Origin: JAQSWP01 sp040255215
GTDB taxonomy: Bacteria > Pseudomonadota > Alphaproteobacteria > Reyranellales > JAQSWP01
DNA: 64,000 bases
Direction: 5' to 3'
Assembly (NCBI GenBank): GCA_040255215.1
Contig: JBDZUM010000003.1
Span: 1 to 64,000, forward strand
How positions within the stretch are numbered: the stretch's first letter is position 1; the number at the start of each line of letters is the position of its first letter. Made by a program: the position numbers and the translations under genes. This document shows positions 1 to 9,476 of the stretch, in pieces. A model generated the notes under the pieces. It ran no database searches and was not told where the DNA came from. It saw nothing but the letters and a program-made list of their open reading frames with translations.

Positions 1-400
<400 letters not shown>

Positions 401-500
401 TCCTTCGGGGGATCCCCGAGGGCGCTCATTCCGTGCAGCGGCAAGCTGCCTGCACGGCCTCACCGCAGTTCCTCGTTCCCCGTCCGGCGGTTCCGGACGA

Positions 501-615
501 CCTGGTGGCTATAGCGAGGGGGGTACACCCGATCCCATCCCGAACTCGGCCGTGAAAACCCTCAGCGCCGATGGTACTGCGTCTCAAGACGCGGGAGAGT
601 AGGTCGTCGCCAGGT
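501..615 (+). rRNA. rrf: 5S ribosomal RNA
   Basis: The segment starts CCTGGTGGCTATAGCG and ends GTAGGTCGTCGCCAGG, so the two ends form the terminal helix of 5S rRNA. The conserved CCGATCCCATCCCGAACTCGG of loop B/helix III is present. It follows the 23S gene by about 100 nt, as in a standard rrn operon. Confidence 0.97.
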
Positions 616-695
616 CTTCCAGAACCGCCACGAACCCTCCAAACGCCTCCCGGCTCGGGACGAGCCAATCCCCCCAAGCCGCAATACACCCATCA

Positions 696-772
<77 letters not shown>

Positions 773-797
773 AAATTCTAAAACAAAATCAATAAGA

Positions 798-825
798 AAG
801 GTCGCCGTAGGGCGGCCTTCTCTTT
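798..825 (+). terminator. Rho-independent terminator of the rrn operon
   Basis: A 9-bp stem AAGGTCGCC / GGCGGCCTT (one G-T pair) is closed by a short GTAG loop and followed by TTCTCTTT. It lies 25 nt after the tRNA and should end the rRNA-tRNA transcript. Confidence 0.8.
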
Positions 826-841
826 ATCTGAAATCCGATGC

Positions 842-861
842 AGCTACCATATAGCTACCAT
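842..861 (+). repeat. Tandem AGCTACCAT repeat, possible integrase arm site
   Basis: AGCTACCAT occurs twice, at 842-850 and 853-861, just after the terminator and before the first accessory gene. Short direct repeats at this position are compatible with arm-type sites of a tyrosine integrase at a tRNA-linked island, but no integrase gene is in the window. The 773-963 stretch otherwise holds no gene. Confidence 0.25.
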
Positions 862-963
862 CCGAAATCGTATTCTGGCGTAGATCGGAACCAGGAAAGC
901 CGGCTTGCACCGGTGCTGAGCACCGAGTGACGAAATCTGGCCTGCGGAGGTCGACGGAGGTTT

Positions 964-2154
964 CTACGCTGGTGGGGGCCGGGGATCGAGCTGTTCTTGC
1001 TCCAGCGCCTGCCCATCGCTTGATTGGAGCCATTGGGCAAGAGACCCGATTTCTCCACCATGACCAGCCAACCGCTCCAGGCCGGCTCGAGACTTGAGCG
1101 GCGTTCCCCAATTTGTTGCCAGTTCTGGCGCCATATCGTGCAGTCGAAGGGGGACACCGCAGGCGTCCTCCAGGTGCTTGGCGATCCGCAATCCGCCAGC
1201 ATCTATGTCCCCCCAATGGAACAATGGAGCCGGCTGCGCCACTCGGACCATGTGTACGATGCCGGCGAGAACATCGCGCGCCGGAAATCCGTCGCTGAGT
1301 AACGCAAGATATTGCCCTTCGATCTCCATGCAGTATCGCCAGAAACTCGTCGGGTTCTCGATGATGATCGTGTAGTCGACCGGCGAATGCAGCGTTGCCG
1401 ACCGGACCGTAGACCAGGGAAGCCCGACGAACGGCACGCCGCTGCCTTCAAGTCGGATAGTATCGGACGTGACACTGACAGGGCCCCTCAGGAATAGTGG
1501 GTGGGCGCGGCGCACAATACCGTGCGCTTGAAGAACCTCTCGGGACTCCAGATCTGACGTTGCCGGACTCCAGCGTCGCAACAACGCGGCCACGCGACCT
1601 TCGTGACGCTCGAGCGCCTTGCTGTCACCGACGGTCCGCCGGGAGAATGTCCGATGATCGATGTCGCGCCCGGCCCAGTGAACGATTCCATGGGTCAGGC
1701 GAAAGACTTCAATGAGGCCATCGGGATCGGTCGGCCCCAAATCGAGGACTCTGCGATTGATTGCCCACGCAGCCGACGCCTCGCTAAGGACGGCCTGAAA
1801 AAATGGTTCGTGAAGGATCTCAGGGCATGCTGACTCGATACGCTGACGCGCCGTTCCGGCGATATCGGCCGAAGGCAGCCTGTTGAGAAAGCGATAGAGT
1901 GCATCAGCATCGGTGAGGCGGACGCGCGCGATTTCATTGGTAAACCGCCCGAGGCGATCCTCCTCGAGGCGAATCCCGCCGGCACGTTCGGCATCGCGCA
2001 ATACGCGATGAAGAGAGTCTTGCTCTGCGGGCCCACCGACGCGGTTGTAGTCAATGCGCTGGGTGATATCGCGAACGCGTTCCCGGGGGGATTCGTGACG
2101 ATCAAGCAAGCTGTTCAGGATGTCGTCACCGGTGACACTTTTATTCGGCGGCAT
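964..2154 (-). CDS. jetD: Wadjet nuclease subunit JetD (MksG-like, Toprim)
   Basis: A protein of 396 aa and last gene of the Wadjet operon. The C-terminal half carries a Toprim-type nuclease core: the conserved Glu in YTIIIENP and the acidic pair in HWGDIDAGG, as in JetD and topoisomerase VI A-like folds. In characterised Wadjet systems JetD cleaves circular plasmid DNA after the SMC complex has extruded it. The ATG at 2154 was chosen because it overlaps the end of jetC by 14 nt and follows a GAGAGAG stretch; upstream in-frame starts would run far into jetC. No truncation is visible. Confidence 0.92.
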   Translation of the reverse strand: MPPNKSVTGDDILNSLLDRHESPRERVRDITQRIDYNRVGGPAEQDSLHRVLRDAERAGGIRLEEDRLGRFTNEIARVRLTDADALYRFLNRLPSADIAGTARQRIESACPEILHEPFFQAVLSEASAAWAINRRVLDLGPTDPDGLIEVFRLTHGIVHWAGRDIDHRTFSRRTVGDSKALERHEGRVAALLRRWSPATSDLESREVLQAHGIVRRAHPLFLRGPVSVTSDTIRLEGSGVPFVGLPWSTVRSATLHSPVDYTIIIENPTSFWRYCMEIEGQYLALLSDGFPARDVLAGIVHMVRVAQPAPLFHWGDIDAGGLRIAKHLEDACGVPLRLHDMAPELATNWGTPLKSRAGLERLAGHGGEIGSLAQWLQSSDGQALEQEQLDPRPPPA

Positions 2155-5100
2155 CCTGACTCTCTCGTCGGACGACTTCCTCGAAGTAGGCACGAGGCTT
2201 GTGCATCGGGTTCTCCAACTGCAAGAGCTCGTGCGCGGGCGCATGCATATGCTGCGGCGTTGCCTGAATGCGGCGCCCCACACGTATGATCGAGATCAGC
2301 GTGTCGAACGTCTCCTGATACAAAGCCTGGTGCGTCTTGGGCGCAGCCATAATGAGCTGAAGACCGAGCGCCTTATAGAAGCTGATGATCTTGTAAATAT
2401 TTTCAGGATCCAGCTTCTCGAAGGCTTCGTCCATCAAGAGCAGCGCCGACTGCGGCGGCGCATCGTGGGCGCCGCCCAGGTGATTGCGATAGGCCGCAGA
2501 CGATGCAACGCCGAGGCAGATATAGAACGGCAGGAACTTCTGCCCGCCGCTGGCCTTGCCGCGTCGCGTTTCGAGATCCGAGATCTTCTCGTAGTTCTTC
2601 TCCGGATCGCAGATGTCGATGCTGAACCGGAAATAGTTCCGGTAGTCGGCCAGCTCTCGCAGCCGCCGGCGATGCGCCGCCTCGTCCTGTACGTCCTCGG
2701 CCGTCAGCATCTCGATCAGCTCGTTGATCTTTACCTGGTCCGGATCGTTCGGGTCCGGAGCGCTCTGCATGAGTGCCGTCGCCTTCGGTGCGATCACATC
2801 GAGCCGGTCGATCAGATACCGGATGGTTTCCTTGTCCTGGTCGCGCTCCTGCCGGATTTGATACACCTCACCCATGAAGATGCTGCGCCGAAGCTCGCGG
2901 TTGAGGTCGTCTTGCACGCGCCGGACCGTATCTATGTTTGCGCGCAGACGGCTCAGGAAGTCGTGGACCATGGTTTCGATCAAGGCCTTCACGGCCAAGT
3001 CGACCCGGTCCTTGAACTGCCGCAACACGGTTTGTGTCAGGTACCGCTGGCGCAAAGAGGCCCAATCGTGAAGGAGAACCGTCTTCTCCGCGTGAATGGT
3101 GTCGGTCCAGTCGAATCCGGGGTGCTGATCGGGATTGGCCTGAACGTAGTCCTGGATGGCTGACATGAGCCTGGTCACGGCGGCACGTTGAGCCGGGCCC
3201 TTGTCCTTTGACTGCGCGGTAAAATGATTTCGCACCTGTGCAGGGTGAGCAAGTTTAGCGCTCACGTCTCGGTATATCGATCGAACCCTACCCATAAACC
3301 GTTCCAGCCCGAGAGGTGGATCGTGACGGGCCTTGCGAAGCTCGAAGTTCGGCATCCGGCTAAGCAACAACTCGGCAGCTTTTTGGCGTTCCGTCTTGTT
3401 CGCCTCCATTCCGCCACGTCGGTGGCCGATCTTCTCACGTAGCTCCCGATCCTTTGACTCCTCCTCTCGTTTCTCGTCACGATACGCTTTGAGGTCCTTC
3501 TCCAAGGAGCGCTTCTCCTCCATCAGCCCAGCGGGGAGGTCTTGCTCAAGCGCTGCGACGAGGTCATCGAGGCGCACTATCTCGTTGTCCGCTTCGCCGA
3601 TGGCTCGAAGCGTATCGTGCCAATCTTCTCTATTGGTCCCCAGGATAGAATTGGCACGCTCCAAGGCCGTGACGAGGGCTTGCAAGCGGCTCTTTCCCTC
3701 GGCCGCTCTTTGAAGCGGCGCTTCGAGTCCGGCGCGAGCCTCAGTCAGGTGTTCGATTTGTCGTTCCCGAACGGCCTTCCCTAGACGTGGCACTGCCTGG
3801 AGGCGGCGGTATTCGATGCCGCGTCCGTGAGCGTATTTGCCATCCGCGGATGCGGCGAGGTCTCCCCGCCGAATGTCATTCGCGGATCGGGCCCGAACGA
3901 TCCGCCCGAGCCGTACATTGATGAAGGCGCGCGCATATCGATCGTCCGTGAGGACGGCCTCGGCGAGAGTGCCGGGCGTCGGCGCCTGAAGCCCCGTCGG
4001 CAGGTTCTCGGTCTGAATGAGCTTTGCCTTGGTTCCCTTGTAGTGATTGTCGAAATGGCTGTAGGCGCTGTCCATGCGGGACGGATCAACGATTGTCGCA
4101 TCGCACCAGTCACCCAGGATAGCCTCGATGATCCCGCGCCACTCGGCGTATTGTGGGGCGATGTCGGCAACTTCGGACAGGGTGCGGCAGCTCACGCCGA
4201 GCTGGTTCAGGTCCTCCAGGAAATCCTGTGTATCCTTCGACATCATGCGGCCGCCGGCTCTCAGGTTGCTCAGGTTCCTGTCGAGCTCGGCAGCTTCCTT
4301 CGACAACTTGGCGTGATCCCCCGCCACGTCTTCGTAGTTCCGCTGAATGTGCCCGATAGCATCGGATAGCGGAGGCGCTTCCGATAGCAGCTCTGCGACA
4401 TCACGAGGCTTCGACGGCCAGTTCGCGACGTCGGGTTCGATGACATCGAGAGAATGAAGAGTATCGACAAAACCAACGAGATCGGGGAAATCGTCTCGTG
4501 GGAAAGCGGAATTCGAAGCGGCCTCGCGTACGTCGATGAGAGCCTGACGTACCGGTCTCGCTTCGGTGGCTTTGGCTTTGCGCCTCGACTCTTGCGTAGC
4601 CCTCCCGGATTGAGCGCGCTTTATCTGTTCGTAGGCAGGTGTACCGTCGATTTGTTGCGTGATCGCGTCGATCTGACGCTTGGTCACGTCTATGTTGTCT
4701 TCCAGCCTCGGTAGATAGGACTCGATCGAGCCCAGCTGCTCTTCCATCTCCGCGATTTCGCTGACTTGTTTTTCGATGATCTGCGAAAAGCGGTCGTATT
4801 CCGCGCGCTGCTCGCCATAGGACCATAGACGAGCGTTGAACTGATCCGACATCACGCGCTCGCACTGCGAGCGTATCGTTTCAACGGTGCGGATTTCCGC
4901 TTCGACGCGGGCAATGTCTTTCTGCATGTCGCGCCACGTTTTGTAGCGCGCCTGGAATGTCTCGATCTCGATCGGTGCTTCGTCCAGCAGAAAGCTCTGG
5001 ACGAAGGTCGTTACGCTCGTGATCTGTCCGATATCGAACGACAGGGCTTGCCGCATCGCGGCGCGCGCACGATCAGGGTCCAGTTGCGTCCCTCGGGCGT

Positions 5101-5677
5101 TCGCATTGATGACCGCATACAGATGACGCAAGAAGGTACGATTGTTTTGACGTTGAAAGGTCTGGACGTCGCGGCCCCGCCGCCGCTGCTCATCGAGAAA
5201 GCTTGCCCACGCCTTCTCCTGGACCCCGCCCTCCACCGGGTCCACGAAATCGTCCCGTCGCAGGATGGAGCCCTCGACAAAAAAGAGCCCTAGAACGTGC
5301 TCCTCTCCCGCCGCCGCCTTCGCCTCAATACATACGCCGGCCGTGCAGCGCCGCGTCGCATCGGTCGTTTCGAACCCCAAGGCGATGTAGGTAACACAGG
5401 AGTCTCGTTCGTAGCCCTGGCCGTCGTCGAGGAGGCCCAGGCAAGCTTCGAGGACGGTGCGTCGGTTTGCGCGACCTTCCGCGATACGGCTGTTGAGGTC
5501 GAGGTACCGCTTGTTCATCCCCGTCATGACGATCTGGATCGCGTCCAGAAGAACGGATTTTCCGGAGCCATTGCCGCCCAGGAAAACGGCATTCCCGGCA
5601 CCTTCGATCGGGAAGTCCTGTTGGTACAGGTAGTAATTGACGGCCGTGATGTTTCTGAGAACGAAAGCGGTCGTCAT
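2141..5677 (-). CDS. jetC: Wadjet SMC-like ATPase JetC (MksB-like)
   Basis: A 1178-aa SMC-family ATPase. The N-terminal Walker A is LGGNGSGKSVLLDAIQ, followed by hundreds of residues of coiled coil rich in E, R and K with a hinge-like globular middle. The C-terminal head carries the ABC signature KASGGQKFLPF and Walker B LLLMDEAFEKLD. It powers loop extrusion on plasmid DNA together with JetA and JetB. The start ATGACGACC at 5677 has a GGAGG at 8 nt; an in-frame ATG at 5683 and a GTG at 5686 are alternatives. The jetB stop lies immediately upstream, so translation is probably coupled. Confidence 0.93.
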   Translation of the reverse strand: MTTAFVLRNITAVNYYLYQQDFPIEGAGNAVFLGGNGSGKSVLLDAIQIVMTGMNKRYLDLNSRIAEGRANRRTVLEACLGLLDDGQGYERDSCVTYIALGFETTDATRRCTAGVCIEAKAAAGEEHVLGLFFVEGSILRRDDFVDPVEGGVQEKAWASFLDEQRRRGRDVQTFQRQNNRTFLRHLYAVINANARGTQLDPDRARAAMRQALSFDIGQITSVTTFVQSFLLDEAPIEIETFQARYKTWRDMQKDIARVEAEIRTVETIRSQCERVMSDQFNARLWSYGEQRAEYDRFSQIIEKQVSEIAEMEEQLGSIESYLPRLEDNIDVTKRQIDAITQQIDGTPAYEQIKRAQSGRATQESRRKAKATEARPVRQALIDVREAASNSAFPRDDFPDLVGFVDTLHSLDVIEPDVANWPSKPRDVAELLSEAPPLSDAIGHIQRNYEDVAGDHAKLSKEAAELDRNLSNLRAGGRMMSKDTQDFLEDLNQLGVSCRTLSEVADIAPQYAEWRGIIEAILGDWCDATIVDPSRMDSAYSHFDNHYKGTKAKLIQTENLPTGLQAPTPGTLAEAVLTDDRYARAFINVRLGRIVRARSANDIRRGDLAASADGKYAHGRGIEYRRLQAVPRLGKAVRERQIEHLTEARAGLEAPLQRAAEGKSRLQALVTALERANSILGTNREDWHDTLRAIGEADNEIVRLDDLVAALEQDLPAGLMEEKRSLEKDLKAYRDEKREEESKDRELREKIGHRRGGMEANKTERQKAAELLLSRMPNFELRKARHDPPLGLERFMGRVRSIYRDVSAKLAHPAQVRNHFTAQSKDKGPAQRAAVTRLMSAIQDYVQANPDQHPGFDWTDTIHAEKTVLLHDWASLRQRYLTQTVLRQFKDRVDLAVKALIETMVHDFLSRLRANIDTVRRVQDDLNRELRRSIFMGEVYQIRQERDQDKETIRYLIDRLDVIAPKATALMQSAPDPNDPDQVKINELIEMLTAEDVQDEAAHRRRLRELADYRNYFRFSIDICDPEKNYEKISDLETRRGKASGGQKFLPFYICLGVASSAAYRNHLGGAHDAPPQSALLLMDEAFEKLDPENIYKIISFYKALGLQLIMAAPKTHQALYQETFDTLISIIRVGRRIQATPQHMHAPAHELLQLENPMHKPRAYFEEVVRRESQDAAE

Positions 5678-5682
5678 GGCCA

Positions 5683-6369
5683 TCACCTCCGTCGCGTGTC
5701 AGCGGCCTCGGCGTCCGCATCGACTTCGATTGCGGCCAACGGGTGTTCCTCGTCCGCGGCGGCAGTCTCCGGCTGCGACGATGACGCATCACGCCATGCG
5801 CCGATCCGTGCCAGAAACGACTCGTCAACGACCTCAAGCAGGGTCGGGCGCAACGACACCTCGACATCGACGTTCAGCGAATGGGTCTGATCAAAACTCA
5901 CCAGGCCGCGACGCCTGAACTGCGTCAGGATTTCGCGAAGCTCGCCCGGCTTCAGGCGCCGCGCCCCAAATGACGAATAGACAGTCTGGATTTCCTCCTC
6001 ATCGACCAGAATGTCGGCGCTCCCATCGATGAAGTACCCCTTCTTGGCACCCTCGGAGTATAGTAGCCGTACGCAGAGCAGGATGATCGTTTCCTGCGTC
6101 GGGACCCGTGCGTTCCCATAGGCCTGAGGACTGACAAAGCCCACATAGCCCCAGCCGTCGTTGAAGACCAACCGGAACCCGAGCGACGCGAAAAGCTCCT
6201 GGAAATAGTCGAGATGGCGCTGGACGCGTTCGAAATGAGCGGCGCCTCCTAAATCGCTACGGGTGATGAATTGACGATGGAGGAGCCGGTTGGCCGTCTC
6301 AGTCAACTCTTCGGCCGTCGAATTAGGGTCCTTTCCAGCCTCCTGTGAGGCCCAGCGCGATACGATCAT
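5683..6369 (-). CDS. jetB: Wadjet subunit JetB (MksE-like, kite protein)
   Basis: A 228-aa protein matching the DUF4194/MksE type of small winged-helix subunits that bind kleisin and SMC heads. It has a highly acidic, low-complexity C-terminal tail. The start ATG overlaps the jetA stop (ATGA), and its end abuts the jetC start. Assignment rests on position between jetA and jetC, length, and features such as the VSFDQTHSLNVDVEVSLRP region. Identity is secure from context, less so from residues alone. Confidence 0.9.
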   Translation of the reverse strand: MIVSRWASQEAGKDPNSTAEELTETANRLLHRQFITRSDLGGAAHFERVQRHLDYFQELFASLGFRLVFNDGWGYVGFVSPQAYGNARVPTQETIILLCVRLLYSEGAKKGYFIDGSADILVDEEEIQTVYSSFGARRLKPGELREILTQFRRRGLVSFDQTHSLNVDVEVSLRPTLLEVVDESFLARIGAWRDASSSQPETAAADEEHPLAAIEVDADAEAADTRRR

Positions 6370-7742
6370 CTTTCATCTTCTTTGAGTCGAACGAATATCT
6401 TGGGGCCAGATATATATCTGCAATTACCCATATTATTCATTCGTTTGAATTCTAGTCCAGGTAGAGATTCCAGATGTCCTGCCCGAGCCTCGAATAGAAC
6501 TGCGATGTCGCGCGCATCCCTCGGTTCGAAACTGTCGAGATCGACATACTCCCCGCCTGTGGCGAACTCCCGGAGCCGCGCGACGATAGCGCGCGGCGTA
6601 ACGGCCATGCGAGCGACGTAGTCGTCCATGAGCTCTTCGCGTTTCAGATCGACCGGATCGACCGCGTTCTGCCTTCGGACTTGAGGCTCGATCGGGTCGC
6701 GAGCTTTCCGGGGGAGCGCCAGCGTAGCTGTCGAAAGGGGGACCGGTAGGCCAGGAAACGGGCTGACACAGGCCGAGGCACCAGCGTCCAGACAGGCAAA
6801 GGCGCCTCGGACTGCCTCGCGCAAAGCTTCTTCGCGGACATCCCGGGCCGTTTCCTGATACCGGACCGTCGTGGCGATCCGGCGTTCCAGCCTGTGCGAA
6901 AACCGGTCGATCAGGTCGAGCTTGTCACCGAGACTGGCAAATACATCTCGTACGCGGACAAGGTCGCCTCGGATTTGCGCTGTCGCGGATGGTATGTCTT
7001 GAGCCAGCCCCTGATCAGCAAGCGCGGTCGCAGCCCGGGCGATCTGGCCCTCGTCATTGATGAAGCGTTCTGTGGTGTCGATGATGCTGCGCTGGAAGCG
7101 CATTGGATTGTAGGCAGAGGCTTTCAGGCTTCTGTAGTTTTGCAGGAGCAGCTTGTCGACAAAGCTTTCCATGAAGCGCTGAAGCAGATCGGTCAAATCC
7201 TCCGACTGCATCAGGTCTTCCTCAATCCGAAATAGCGAAGTCAGAACGCCGTCAATGGAACGCCGGAGTTGGGTCGCCTGGCGGCGAGCGCTCGCGATGT
7301 TCATGACCTTGTCCGCGGGCGCGTCGTATGCGGCAAGAATGCCGGTATCGATGAGGCTGGCTTCCGCCGAGATATCGACCTTCAGTTCCTCTCCGAGTCC
7401 TACCAGAACCGACAGAAGCGCATGCGCCTCGCGCGGCATATGGACTTCCACCACCCGCCGATTCCTGACCTCCATGACCCAGCCGTCGTCACGAAGCTTG
7501 TTGAAGACGAGGTATTCCGCCGTATCGCTAGCCCCGCTGTCATCGTCGTCCGCGAGCGCGTTATAGGCGGGGTCGTTGATGACCTCGCGAATGACCTGAA
7601 TGACTTCGGCCTTCTTGGGGGCGGCGGAGAAGTCATCGAAGAACTGGGCGAATATCTGTTCGAGGACAGCGACATTGCGGATGCGCGCAGGCGAGCACAG
7701 CATCCGGAACAGCGTGTAGGGGACTGTGTCCAGCAGGGACAT
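6366..7742 (-). CDS. jetA: Wadjet subunit JetA (MksF-like kleisin)
   Basis: A 458-aa first gene of the operon. It starts MSLLDTVPYTLFRMLCSPAR and continues with alpha-helical segments and winged-helix ends typical of the Wadjet protein JetA/MksF (DUF5716 type), the kleisin bridging the SMC heads. It ends in ATGA overlap with jetB. The start lies 20 nt from the inverted repeat shared with the divergent KfrA-like gene, so its promoter probably overlaps that site. Confidence 0.9.
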   Translation of the reverse strand: MSLLDTVPYTLFRMLCSPARIRNVAVLEQIFAQFFDDFSAAPKKAEVIQVIREVINDPAYNALADDDDSGASDTAEYLVFNKLRDDGWVMEVRNRRVVEVHMPREAHALLSVLVGLGEELKVDISAEASLIDTGILAAYDAPADKVMNIASARRQATQLRRSIDGVLTSLFRIEEDLMQSEDLTDLLQRFMESFVDKLLLQNYRSLKASAYNPMRFQRSIIDTTERFINDEGQIARAATALADQGLAQDIPSATAQIRGDLVRVRDVFASLGDKLDLIDRFSHRLERRIATTVRYQETARDVREEALREAVRGAFACLDAGASACVSPFPGLPVPLSTATLALPRKARDPIEPQVRRQNAVDPVDLKREELMDDYVARMAVTPRAIVARLREFATGGEYVDLDSFEPRDARDIAVLFEARAGHLESLPGLEFKRMNNMGNCRYISGPKIFVRLKEDER

Positions 7743-7761
7743 ATCACGTTGCCTCCCCCAA

Positions 7762-7795
7762 TTAGTTTGTTATATTATAAGTTATAACAAACTAA
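7762..7795. promoter_or_regulatory. Divergent operator between Wadjet and the KfrA-like gene
   Basis: Perfect 13-bp inverted repeat TTAGTTTGTTATA - 8 nt - TATAACAAACTAA in an AT-rich island within high-GC DNA. The 63-nt divergent intergenic region is almost filled by this repeat, so a protein bound here would block both promoters. The likely ligand is the adjacent KfrA-like protein, whose family autoregulates through AT-rich inverted repeats. Confidence 0.75.
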
Positions 7796-7805
7796 AGGAC
7801 CTCGT

Positions 7806-8438
7806 ATGCCTCGACCGCCGAAGTATACCGACGATGACATCGCGGAGGCCATCGATTCCCTGATCGGCGAGGGGAAGGAGGTCAACCCGTCACGAGTGAA
7901 GCAGCTGCTTGGCGGAGGAAATGTCGAGAGAATCAAGGGGGTCATCGATCGGAGAGGCGTAGGCCCGCGCAGTGCCAAGGCCGACACGCCAGATTTGCCG
8001 CCCTCCATGATGGCGGAGCTTAGGCGGCACAACGATCAGAGCGTCGACGAAATTCGGCGTCTCACCGCGAAGTTGTGGCAGTTGGCCTGTGATGAATTAT
8101 CGAAAGGCCAGAAGAACGAGGGCGCCGCACTACGCAGCCGTATCTCCGATTTGGAGAAAAAACTGTCAGAAGCAGATCGTCAGCTTCAGCAAGCTACTTC
8201 GGAAGCCCATCGTGAAAGTAGGACATTGACGATCGAAAACAGGCAACTCGTGGACCAGTGCGGGCAATTGAAGGAAGCGCTGCGAAACGCCGAGAGTGAT
8301 TTACGCGCGTCCGAGAAACTTATCGCAGTCCTCGAAAGAGCGCAGCGCCAGGATAGGGAAGAGATCCGCTCGCTGCAGAAGCGGGTGGAAGAGCTTGTGG
8401 CGGAGCTCGCCACCATCAAGGCAAAAAACCAAGAATAG
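7806..8438 (+). CDS. KfrA-like DNA-binding coiled-coil protein
   Basis: A 210-aa protein. Residues 1-60 (MPRPPKYTDDDIAEAIDSLI... VNPSRVKQLLGGGN) match the N-terminal DNA-binding domain of plasmid KfrA proteins. Residues ~75-205 form one long alpha-helical coiled coil with heptads of L, I and V between charged residues. KfrA proteins are autoregulators with an architectural or partition role on plasmids. The AAAGGA ribosome site at 6-11 nt and the adjoining palindrome suggest autoregulation and control of the divergent Wadjet operon; the latter is inference. It could instead be an accessory subunit of Wadjet. Confidence 0.8.
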   Translation: MPRPPKYTDDDIAEAIDSLIGEGKEVNPSRVKQLLGGGNVERIKGVIDRRGVGPRSAKADTPDLPPSMMAELRRHNDQSVDEIRRLTAKLWQLACDELSKGQKNEGAALRSRISDLEKKLSEADRQLQQATSEAHRESRTLTIENRQLVDQCGQLKEALRNAESDLRASEKLIAVLERAQRQDREEIRSLQKRVEELVAELATIKAKNQE

Positions 8439-8649
8439 AATCGATTGCTTGCCCACGACCAGACAGCGGAACGTGGAGTCTGGTCATGAGCCCCCGCACT
8501 CGAGCGTCAGCTGGTTGAAAAGTATCCGAGGCCGTTTTCATGTCTACGGGGACGCCGACATGTCGCTGCTGGCGTTTGGCTTCGAGTGCGTCGATCCTCG
8601 CGGGCAATGGTCTCCTCCGTCCACGCCGCTATTGTACCTTGTTGGAGTT

Positions 8650-8928
8650 TCAGCGCTGGGAGTCTCGCGCGTCTGTCAATAGTTGCCGATAGCCCCGCTC
8701 CGTCATCCACTTGGCCCGTTTGAGGTGAGCTTCCCAGCAGTGCCGTGTCCGGTCAGGCTCGGCCGCCGGATTGCGGTGCAGGACGATCCGCGCCACCTCT
8801 CGCCAGTCGGCTCCCTCGTCGTCTGCATCCAGCAGCCGCAGGTAGGTGACGAAGTGCTGCTCGTCGTAGCGGGTGACGCTGTCTGACCAAGGCACGTCGT
8901 CGGCAACGTCGGGATCAAGCTCGGTCAT
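8650..8928 (-). CDS. Small DUF2285-type regulator
   Basis: A 92-aa protein. Its C-terminal half (WREVARIVLHRNP...RHCWEAHLKRAKWMTERGYRQLL) resembles the end of DUF2285 proteins, DNA-binding regulators common in alphaproteobacterial ICEs. The start at 8928 has AGGAAGG at a good distance; an upstream in-frame extension lacks such a site. It is divergent from an XRE gene with shared inverted repeats between them, a pairing seen in ICE control regions. Exact function unknown. Confidence 0.65.
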   Translation of the reverse strand: MTELDPDVADDVPWSDSVTRYDEQHFVTYLRLLDADDEGADWREVARIVLHRNPAAEPDRTRHCWEAHLKRAKWMTERGYRQLLTDARDSQR

Positions 8929-8992
8929 AGTCCGGCCTTCCTGAAGCCGTCCGTCTCCGCTGGGTGCAGACGGAGGCGCCGCCGTCGAAGAA

Positions 8993-9026
8993 TATCCCGA
9001 TATGGGATAATCCGAAATCAGGATTA
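8993..9026. promoter_or_regulatory. Overlapping inverted repeats between DUF2285 and XRE genes
   Basis: Two inverted repeats overlap: TATCCC (8993-8998) with GGGATA (9004-9009), and TAATCC (9008-9013) with GGATTA (9021-9026). They sit in the 133-bp divergent intergenic region. Related half-sites in alternating orientation suggest a regulator, probably the XRE protein, covering both promoters. Confidence 0.55.
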
Positions 9027-9061
9027 GTGGAAGAACCGGCCTCACCATTTAGCCGGTTTTC

Positions 9062-9352
9062 ATGCCCAAATCGCTCCGCACGCCGCGGCAAGAACGACTG
9101 CAAGCATTATTAGCCCAAGTCCGGAAAGCCAGGAAGCTCACGCAATCCGATGTTGCCAAACGGCTCGATCGCCCGCAGTCCTTTGTCGCCAAGTATGAAG
9201 GCGGGGAGCGTAGGCTGGATGTCGTTGAATTCGTTGAGGTCGCCGAAGCGCTTGAAACAGACCCCTGCGCATTACTCTCGAACCTTCTTCACGCCGACGA
9301 GCCTTTGCCGCCTGCGATCCAAGGTCGCCGACCAAGGCGCACCAGAGCCTAG
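9062..9352 (+). CDS. XRE-family helix-turn-helix regulator
   Basis: A 96-aa protein with a Cro/C1-type HTH at residues ~10-65: LLAQVRKARKLTQSDVAKRL followed by RPQSFVAKYEGGERRLDVVEF. The C-terminus is a short basic tail. Such regulators control excision and transfer genes in many ICEs. It faces the DUF2285 gene across the repeats at 8993-9026 and is probably autoregulatory. The 124 nt after it, up to the converging AraC gene, show no further gene. Confidence 0.85.
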   Translation: MPKSLRTPRQERLQALLAQVRKARKLTQSDVAKRLDRPQSFVAKYEGGERRLDVVEFVEVAEALETDPCALLSNLLHADEPLPPAIQGRRPRRTRA

Positions 9353-9476
9353 GTAAATTCGTTGCCGGTCCAGACTTCGCGGGCCGGTCTAGGCGTGTCT
9401 GTCCGCCGCGCACTTACGCCATCAGCATATCACTTCGGGTGCGCAAGAGGGATCGGTATCGTGACCGTCATGCAAA

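Noticed and set aside
2120..3163. Long plus-strand frame opposite jetC
   Set aside because: Antisense of a clear SMC ATPase; no ribosome site or motif, and its composition is that of a GC-rich shadow frame.
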